This document shows positions 59,281-64,000 of a DNA stretch of 64,000 nt, in pieces (position 1 is the stretch's first letter; every line of letters begins with the position of its first letter). Below the pieces are notes generated by a model that saw only the letters and a list, made by a program, of their open reading frames with translations, was not told where the DNA came from and searched no databases. The stretch is taken from assembly GCF_000173915.1 (NCBI RefSeq), contig NZ_ACDZ02000014.1, forward strand, positions 591,013 to 655,012, written 5' to 3'. This stretch comes from Gemella haemolysans ATCC 10379 (lineage in GTDB: Bacteria; Bacillota; Bacilli; Staphylococcales; Gemellaceae). A program made the position numbers and the translations under genes.

Positions 59281-59883
59281 ATGATTAAAATTAGAACATT
59301 ATTCAAGAATTTATTAGAATCAATTTTGAATTTTATAAAGGAAGAAGAGAATATGAAAAAAGAAATGCCTATTCGCGACATAGATTACTTCGATACTCTA
59401 ATTAAATTCTTACTAGATAATAGTAATAATAATTCCGGTTTAAATTTCTATAATCGGCTAGAAAAACATTATTTAGATATTATCGAGGACATAAATAAAG
59501 AAAGAAAATTAGCAAATCAAGAAGTTTATATTCCTTACCCAAATTTTTCAATTGAACTTCAGCATAATATAAATATAAATTGGATAAGGAATGAGATTTC
59601 GAATATTTTTTTACAACTTAAATATGATAATACAAGTTACTATAGGATATTTATACGTTATAAATTAGAGGAAGCTGAAAATAATAATATTCAAGATACA
59701 GAATATATTAAAAATATTTTCAATAATTATTGTCATAACATGATGATATTTCCAAAATTACCTATTTTTTGTACAGAAGTTGCTAAGGAAAATAGATACT
59801 TGGTATTTACTTTTATACACTACGGCAAACATAAAGAAATAAAAACTAAGGAGATAGATTTTCATGATGAAGACTTCTATTAA
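59281..59883 (+). CDS. Unknown element protein upstream of the FtsK-like ATPase
   Basis: A 200-aa soluble protein, charged and rich in Asn/Ile/Lys. Two starts are possible: ATG 59281 (GGGGGTGATT upstream, which I use) and ATG 59353 (MKKEMPIRD, with GGAAGAAGAG). The body includes LDNSNNNSGLNFYNRLEKHY and IPYPNFSIELQHNININW. I do not recognise it. It overlaps the ATPase gene by 20 bp, so the two are made together; a DNA-processing accessory role is plausible. Confidence 0.7.
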   Translation: MIKIRTLFKNLLESILNFIKEEENMKKEMPIRDIDYFDTLIKFLLDNSNNNSGLNFYNRLEKHYLDIIEDINKERKLANQEVYIPYPNFSIELQHNININWIRNEISNIFLQLKYDNTSYYRIFIRYKLEEAENNNIQDTEYIKNIFNNYCHNMMIFPKLPIFCTEVAKENRYLVFTFIHYGKHKEIKTKEIDFHDEDFY

Positions 59884-60589
59884 TATTCTAAATGCTATTG
59901 ATGATAATAAGAAAATAAGTATTACTTTGACTTCATGCCCACACTACTTAATAACTGGTGGGACTGGTTCTGGTAAAACAACTTTTTCTTTATATCTGAT
60001 TGCGAAGCTTTGTTTATCTTATAAAGAAGCTACTGTTTATATTTTAGATTTTAAAGGAGATGAACATTTCCAAAGATTTAATAGTTATGAAAATTATTTC
60101 AGTTATACGGATTGTATGATAGGACTAAAAGAAATTTATGAAATTTTTAATAATAGATTAATAAATACAGAAGACTTTTCGCCTTTAATCATTTTTATTG
60201 ACGAACTTGCTTCTATGATTTCATATTTTTCAGGTTCTAACTCTGAAAAGAATAAAATACAAAAAATTATTGCTGAAATACTTATGATGGGACGAAGTAA
60301 AAAAGTTCATATCATTACATCAACTCAAAGACCAGATAGCAGTTTATTTGCTAATGGTGCTAGAGATAATTATACTTTTAAACTTGGTTTAGGTAATTTA
60401 TCTTCTGAAGGAAAAAAAATGATTTTCCCTTCTTCTGATATATTATTTAAGAGATGTAATTTAGGGTATGGATATGTAAGTTTACATTCTAATGAGCCTA
60501 TCTTTGTTGGTGTCCCTGCTTTTTCAAATTATAAAAAAATATATGCAGTAATTAAACTACATTTAGGAGGTGATAAAAATAAAAATTAA
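59864..60589 (+). CDS. FtsK/SpoIIIE-like ATPase (short, element-borne)
   Basis: A 241-aa P-loop protein with Walker A ITGGTGSGKTTFS (residues 30-42), Walker B PLIIFIDELAS (about residue 105) and the motor-type GRSKKVHIITSTQRPDSS (about residue 145), as in FtsK/SpoIIIE and the coupling ATPases of Tn916-like elements. It lacks the membrane and gamma domains; the protein is about half the size of Tn916 Orf21. It probably pumps or couples the element DNA to a helper transfer channel. It is followed by the DUF961-like and Rep genes. Confidence 0.88.
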   Translation: MMKTSINILNAIDDNKKISITLTSCPHYLITGGTGSGKTTFSLYLIAKLCLSYKEATVYILDFKGDEHFQRFNSYENYFSYTDCMIGLKEIYEIFNNRLINTEDFSPLIIFIDELASMISYFSGSNSEKNKIQKIIAEILMMGRSKKVHIITSTQRPDSSLFANGARDNYTFKLGLGNLSSEGKKMIFPSSDILFKRCNLGYGYVSLHSNEPIFVGVPAFSNYKKIYAVIKLHLGGDKNKN

Positions 60590-60653
60590 TATTAGTCCAA
60601 TTAAATTGATGACTATAAAAGCTATTTAAATTTAGAAGAAAGGAGAAAAAACA

Positions 60654-60995
60654 ATGAAGAAACTAAAATTATTCGCACCATTTAATGCGGATTTATTCTT
60701 TGATAAGATTGATTTACAATTTACAAGAGTAGAACCTATTAAAGTTGATGGTGCTACAGTTGGTTTTAGATATAACCTATTAATTTGTGAAGACCTTCAC
60801 AATTATGGAGAAGAAAATAGTTTAAATAAGGGAGAGTTTATTAAAGTAAAAATAGAAGATGCTAATAGTGACACTAACTTTACCTTGGGTCAAAAAGTAA
60901 AATTGATAAATCCTAAAGCAACTATTTATGGTGATTTCTCAAATCAATTATCCGTGAAAGCTGATAAAATCATTGTAGTAAAATCTGATAAGTAA
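60654..60995 (+). CDS. DUF961 (YdcP)-like element protein
   Basis: A 113-aa protein starting KKLKLFAPFNADLFF, with VDGATVGFRYNLLICEDLHN and the closing beta-strands GDFSNQLSVKADKIIVV. It resembles the small DUF961 proteins (Tn916 Orf22/Orf23, ICEBs1 YdcP) encoded next to the coupling ATPase; their exact role is not settled, and helicase-processivity support for rolling-circle replication is the known activity of the ICEBs1 homologue HelP. The AAAGGAG site 9 bp upstream is strong. Confidence 0.75.
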   Translation: MKKLKLFAPFNADLFFDKIDLQFTRVEPIKVDGATVGFRYNLLICEDLHNYGEENSLNKGEFIKVKIEDANSDTNFTLGQKVKLINPKATIYGDFSNQLSVKADKIIVVKSDK

Positions 60996-60998
60996 TTT

Positions 60999-61042
60999 GA
61001 ATATTGCTTTTCGAGGAGCTTTGCTCCTCGAAAGGAATATTC
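60999..61042. repeat. Perfect hairpin upstream of rep, candidate origin or attenuator
   Basis: GAATATT and AATATTC outer arms enclose TTTCGAGGAGC and GCTCCTCGAAA with a TTT loop. It begins 3 bp after the DUF961-like stop and 53 bp before the Rep start. There is no T run, so it is not a good terminator. Rolling-circle origins are often hairpins next to rep, so a double-strand origin or oriT is a reasonable guess. Confidence 0.65.
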
Positions 61043-61094
61043 ATTTAACTTGATATATACTACACAATAGAACATTAGAAAGGAGGATTGTCGT

Positions 61095-61949
61095 ATGGCT
61101 AGAAACTTATCTGATAATATTAAGAATATTTTTCCTAAAAGAATTGTGAAATACTACAGTTATGGAGATACGATTGAAATTTCCAATGTAATTAGAAATC
61201 AATCTATTCTTGTTCTTCCAAATAAAAAGTATGCTGTAATTTCTACAGGAGAAATAAAGGAGATGATAAATAAAGGAGACACGAGAGATATTAATATCTC
61301 TTCCTTAAAACGGACTATGAGAACACTTAGAAGATTAATAGCACATAATTTTAAAGGTGGTATAAAAGAATTGTGGGTCACTCTAACTTATAAAGAAACT
61401 ATCACTGATCCAAATACAATATATAATGATTTTAAAGTTTTTATAAAGAAAATTAGAAAACATTATGGGCATGTAGAATATATTTCAGTGATAGAACCAC
61501 ATGCAAAATATGGTAAATTTCATCTTCATGTTCTTTTAAAAAGTCCTAAAAAATTATATATAGAAAATTCTCATCTTGCAGAATTGTGGGGAAAAGGATT
61601 TACAAAGACTAAAAGATTATCTGAAAAAGATTCAATTGCGAATTATGTTGTTAGTTATCTAACTAATTTAGATACAAGTGAATTGAATGAGACAGATAAT
61701 TCTGAATCTAATAAAAAGTCAATTATTAAAGGTAATAGATTGTATTTGTATCCTAAAGGGTTAAGAATATACAGAAAATCTAAAGGAATAATTAATCCTG
61801 ATGAAGGCATTGATATTAAAGAAAATTTAATAGAAGAATATACTCTATATCCTACTCCAGAATATACTGCAAATTATTCAATTAAAGATAATAATGAGGA
61901 GGAAATTCTAATAATAAAAGAATTTTTCAAAAGAAGGAGAAAGAAATGA
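61095..61949 (+). CDS. HUH-type replication initiator/relaxase (Rep)
   Basis: A 284-aa rolling-circle initiator. Motif 1 is ELWVTLTYKE (about residue 96), motif 2 is KFHLHVLLKS with the two metal-binding His (about residue 143), and motif 3 is IANYVVSYLTN with the catalytic Tyr (about residue 186). It nicks one strand at the origin and holds the 5' end. This would let the excised circle replicate or be mobilised. Overlaps the next small ORF by 4 bp. RBS AAAGGAGG precedes the start. Confidence 0.88.
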   Translation: MARNLSDNIKNIFPKRIVKYYSYGDTIEISNVIRNQSILVLPNKKYAVISTGEIKEMINKGDTRDINISSLKRTMRTLRRLIAHNFKGGIKELWVTLTYKETITDPNTIYNDFKVFIKKIRKHYGHVEYISVIEPHAKYGKFHLHVLLKSPKKLYIENSHLAELWGKGFTKTKRLSEKDSIANYVVSYLTNLDTSELNETDNSESNKKSIIKGNRLYLYPKGLRIYRKSKGIINPDEGIDIKENLIEEYTLYPTPEYTANYSIKDNNEEEILIIKEFFKRRRKK

Positions 61950-62134
61950 GGAACAATAATAAACAGGACTTAATTTTTAAGAAAGCTATAGAAATTCTTA
62001 TATCAAAGAGACATGATGTTAGTAATTATATTCTTGATTATGAAAGATATGGTGTAGAAATTATTAATCCATCAGAACTATTGAAATATGCAATTTCAGT
62101 AGAAGATAACAATTTAAAATTTTATAAAAAATAA
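61946..62134 (+). CDS. Small element ORF of unknown function
   Basis: A 62-aa Lys/Ile-rich protein (MRNNNKQDLIFKKAIEIL, PSELLKYAISVEDNN) with no recognised domain. It is translationally coupled to rep by a 4-bp overlap. Position suggests a Rep accessory or copy control protein; nothing in the sequence proves it. Confidence 0.55.
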   Translation: MRNNNKQDLIFKKAIEILISKRHDVSNYILDYERYGVEIINPSELLKYAISVEDNNLKFYKK

Positions 62135-62160
62135 GTCACCATAGTTTAGAATAGTGACTC
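62134..62160 (+). terminator. Weak hairpin after the rep operon
   Basis: AGTCAC and GTGACT pair around an AT-rich loop, with CATTAATATAA following. It may partially stop the mobility transcript before xis. Confidence 0.45.
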
Positions 62161-62241
62161 ATTAATATAAATAGTAGAAATTTTCTCGTCTCTTCTACTC
62201 TTTATATTTTACCATATTAAGTAAACTAGGAGGTAATAATA

Positions 62242-62433
62242 ATGGTTAATAAAATTAAAGATTTTCCTTTTTTATTAAATAGAGAACAGGCTTCTAAATT
62301 CTTAGGAATTGACCCTAAATCTTTTGATAAATATATTAGAAATAATAATGACTGTAAATGTTTTATGATTGGAAAACAACAAAGATTTCTAAAAAAACAT
62401 TTAGTAGAATTCATAGAAAAACATAGTATTTAA
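62242..62433 (+). CDS. xis: Excisionase (Tn916 Xis-like)
   Basis: A 63-aa protein with a MerR-like winged helix (FLLNREQASKFLGIDPKSFDKY) and a basic C-terminus KQQRFLKKHLVEFIEKH, as in Tn916-type excisionases that bend att DNA. It precedes the integrase by about 100 bp. RBS TAGGAGG is strong. It is probably needed to excise the element from rpsI. Confidence 0.82.
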   Translation: MVNKIKDFPFLLNREQASKFLGIDPKSFDKYIRNNNDCKCFMIGKQQRFLKKHLVEFIEKHSI

Positions 62434-62441
62434 TTATAAAG

Positions 62442-62504
62442 CTCTTGATAAAATAGTTATTTCTGGTTATTATATAAATAGTGACTAGTCTATTTTATCA
62501 AGAG
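62442..62504 (+). promoter_or_regulatory. Inverted repeat between xis and int
   Basis: CTCTTGATAAAATAG and CTATTTTATCAAGAG are a perfect 15-bp inverted repeat with a 33-nt loop. It ends 27 bp before the integrase start. It may act as an attenuator or a stem that controls int relative to xis. No long T run follows. Confidence 0.6.
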
Positions 62505-62530
62505 TATTTAGAATGAAAGGATTTGATAAA

Positions 62531-63580
62531 ATGGCAAATATTACAAAAAGGGGTACTTCTTATAGAGCTACAGTATCCATATATAAAAATAGTGAAAATC
62601 AACGAATAACTAAGACCTTTAAAACACGAAAAGAAGCGAAACAATGGGCTTTAGAAATGGAGTTATACAAAGGCAAAGGAAAAAATATCGCAGAACAAAC
62701 CACGCTTTACACTGATTTTTATAAAAGCTGGATTTTTTCAGTTAAAAAAAATGATGTTCGTGAAGCTACTCTAGTTAATTATGAACGTACTATTACAATA
62801 ATTGATAGATTATTTGAGGGTATAGAATTAAGACATTTAAATGATACAGTTATGCAAAAGAAAATTGATGAGTATGCTTTAACTCATTCAAAAAAGACTA
62901 CTAAAGAACTAGTCTTAAAGATTAGGGGGTCACTTAAATATGCTTATGCTCGTGGTTTATTGGTAAATGATTTTGGTAGTTTATTAAAAGTTAGAGGAAA
63001 AGAACTTCCTAAAAGAAATATTTCACTTTCTATAAAAGAAATGGCTAAACTAAGAAAATATTGCTTAGAACATAAACATATTGAATTTAATGTACTTGTT
63101 TTGCTAGCACTTGAAACTGGTGCTAGACGTGGAGAACTATTGGGATTAAAATGTGAAGATATCTATGAATTTGGAATAAAAATCAGACGTTCTATAAGTC
63201 CTACTAGCAAAGATACATCACTTAAAAATAAATTTTCAAAACGTGATATATCAATAAATAAAGACATATATGATGCATTAGTTGAACTATCTAAATCAAA
63301 AAAAGATTATATTTTTTGCAGAAACAATTTTATGCAATCAAGATATTTACAAGAATTACTAAAAAAATTAGAGATTACTAAAACTACATTTCACGGACTT
63401 AGAGATAGTCATGCATCTTTCTTATTTACAAAAAATATAAGTTTGGATTATATTTCAAGAAGACTTGGTCATAATTCGATATTGACTACTCAAGAATATT
63501 ATTTATCTTTAATGCCAGAAAAAAAGCACCAGCAAGATGCCGATGCTTTAAATCTCTTAGACGAGCTATCAAAACTATGA
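62531..63580 (+). CDS. int: Tyrosine-type site-specific integrase
   Basis: Integrates and excises the element at rpsI. I place the start at ATG 62531 (MANITKRGTSYRATVSIY), with AAAGGA upstream; an upstream ATG at 62513 is in frame and weaker. About 349 aa. N-terminal arm-binding domain (KRGTSYRATVSIY, KTFKTRKEAKQWA); core-binding helices; catalytic Arg in ETGARRGELLGL, HxxR in FHGLRDSHAS, His in RRLGHNSILTT and the Tyr in TTQEYYLSL. All catalytic residues are present. The gene converges on rpsI and ends 70 bp from it. Confidence 0.95.
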   Translation: MANITKRGTSYRATVSIYKNSENQRITKTFKTRKEAKQWALEMELYKGKGKNIAEQTTLYTDFYKSWIFSVKKNDVREATLVNYERTITIIDRLFEGIELRHLNDTVMQKKIDEYALTHSKKTTKELVLKIRGSLKYAYARGLLVNDFGSLLKVRGKELPKRNISLSIKEMAKLRKYCLEHKHIEFNVLVLLALETGARRGELLGLKCEDIYEFGIKIRRSISPTSKDTSLKNKFSKRDISINKDIYDALVELSKSKKDYIFCRNNFMQSRYLQELLKKLEITKTTFHGLRDSHASFLFTKNISLDYISRRLGHNSILTTQEYYLSLMPEKKHQQDADALNLLDELSKL

Positions 63581-63589
63581 TACTCCTAA

Positions 63590-63613
63590 TAATTTACACC
63601 AATTTACACCAAA
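63590..63613 (+). repeat. Subterminal direct repeat, right copy
   Basis: TAATTTACACCAATTTACAC, then CAAA: the same 24-bp arm-type motif as at 54726-54749 with one difference, just after the integrase stop and about 35 bp from the right att repeat. Confidence 0.6.
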
Positions 63614-63647
63614 AAATGGCTGTAAAGCTTGGTATAATAAGGTTTTC

Positions 63648-63665
63648 ATTAACGTTTTGAGAATT
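63648..63665. repeat. Right attachment site within rpsI
   Basis: ATTAACGTTTTGAGAATT, identical to 54602-54619. On the minus strand it encodes the last residues QFSKR and the stop of S9. Confidence 0.92.
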
Positions 63666-64000
63666 GAGGAGCACGTCTCGCACCACGAAGACCGTATTTT
63701 TTACGTTCTTTCATACGAGGGTCACGAGTTAGTAATCCTACTGGTTTTAAGTCTTTACGGTATTCTGGGTTTACTTCTAGTAAAGCACGTGCAATTCCGT
63801 GACGGATTGCTTGAGCTTGTCCTGTGTATCCTCCACCGTTAACGTTAACTAAAACGTCATAGTTACCTGTAGTAGATGTAACTTCTAAAGGTTGCATTAA
63901 ATCTAATACTAATGATTCTAATGGTAAGTATTCACGCATTTCTCTATTGTTGATAACAACTTTCCCTGTTCCAGGTACTAATCTTACACGTGCTACTGAG
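63649..64000 (-). CDS. rpsI: 30S ribosomal protein S9 (5' end outside the window)
   Basis: The C-terminal 117 codons of S9; the frame runs on through the right edge ([20 protein letters not shown] before [11 protein letters not shown]), so the visible ATG at 63939 is internal. [21 protein letters not shown] is split here as [39 protein letters not shown] and PQFSKR at the end are standard. The integrative element entered exactly in its last codons and restored the sequence, but moved the native terminator 9 kb away. Confidence 0.96.
   Translation of the reverse strand, partial: SVARVRLVPGTGKVVINNREMREYLPLESLVLDLMQPLEVTSTTGNYDVLVNVNGGGYTGQAQAIRHGIARALLEVNPEYRKDLKPVGLLTRDPRMKERKKYGLRGARRAPQFSKR

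Larger units (their letters stand above)
54602..63665. mobile_element. Integrative mobilizable-type element inserted in rpsI 3' end (about 9.05 kb)
   Basis: Bounded by perfect 18-bp direct repeats. The right end carries tyrosine integrase, Xis, HUH Rep, a DUF961-like protein and an FtsK-like ATPase, all rightward. The left half carries leftward cargo (545-aa unknown protein, proline-rich secreted protein, small secreted peptide). No complete conjugation machinery is present, so transfer would need a helper. The rpsI 3' end is an established target of streptococcal integrative elements. The element restores rpsI exactly. Confidence 0.9.

Noticed and set aside
60571..60628. A 16-codon frame beginning at ATA after GGAGGTGATAAAA, downstream of the FtsK-like gene
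   Set aside because: The GGAGGTGAT is coding sequence of the FtsK-like protein, and ATA is not a credible start. It is probably chance, or at best a coupling remnant.
54602..63665. Possible self-targeting of the element by one of the 28 spacers
   Set aside because: I compared spacer words with the element by eye and saw no match on either strand, but this is not exhaustive. An exact search of all spacers against the window would settle it.

Overview
This 64 kb window is low-GC, Firmicutes-type chromosomal DNA. YSIRK-type signal peptides, LPXTG anchors, an Rgg-like regulator, a single-chain long PurL, glycine T-box control and a type II-A CRISPR-Cas locus together suggest a Gemella-like member of the Bacilli. 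The genus is an inference from gene content, not from a database match.

Layout. 1-6.7 kb: two large LPXTG cell-wall proteins, a G5/HEXXH (lethal-factor-like) metalloprotease candidate and a coiled-coil SEC10/PgrA-like protein, followed by an Rgg-like regulator with shared dyads around it. 6.9-23.4 kb: purine biosynthesis. One leftward operon, purE-K-L-C-F-M-N-H-D-B-fhs, has tightly packed or overlapping genes; purA follows under its own promoter. 23.5-27.2 kb: glyQS behind a T-box riboswitch, a CPBP membrane protease and an MFS transporter. 27.25-28.86 kb: an intact IS3-family element that has split a terminator hairpin. 28.9-37.9 kb: a small secreted protein, M42 peptidase, fba, an RluD-type pseudouridine synthase, uvrB, ddl and murF. 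37.9-46.1 kb: the type II-A CRISPR-Cas locus, read leftwards as cas9-cas1-cas2-csn2-tracrRNA-array, with 29 repeats and 28 spacers. 46.2-54.5 kb: a secreted thermonuclease, two near-identical amino-acid permeases flanking alanine dehydrogenase, rpsD with a structured leader, a C26 amidotransferase-like hydrolase and a hypothetical protein.

54.6-63.65 kb: a 9 kb integrative mobilizable-type element inserted in the 3' end of rpsI. It is bounded by an 18-bp direct repeat that reproduces the last five codons and stop of rpsI. Its rightward backbone is an unknown protein, a small FtsK-like ATPase, a DUF961-like protein, an HUH rolling-circle Rep, a small ORF, Xis and a tyrosine integrase. The left half carries leftward cargo: an unrecognised 545-aa protein, a strongly folded non-coding segment, a secreted proline-rich repeat protein and a tiny secreted peptide.

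The best candidates for something undescribed are the 545-aa cargo protein with its neighbouring nested stem-loop, and the unusual CRISPR layout in which the tracrRNA gene sits where the leader should be, leaving about 41 bp before the first repeat. All functions are read from motifs and context; nothing was searched.
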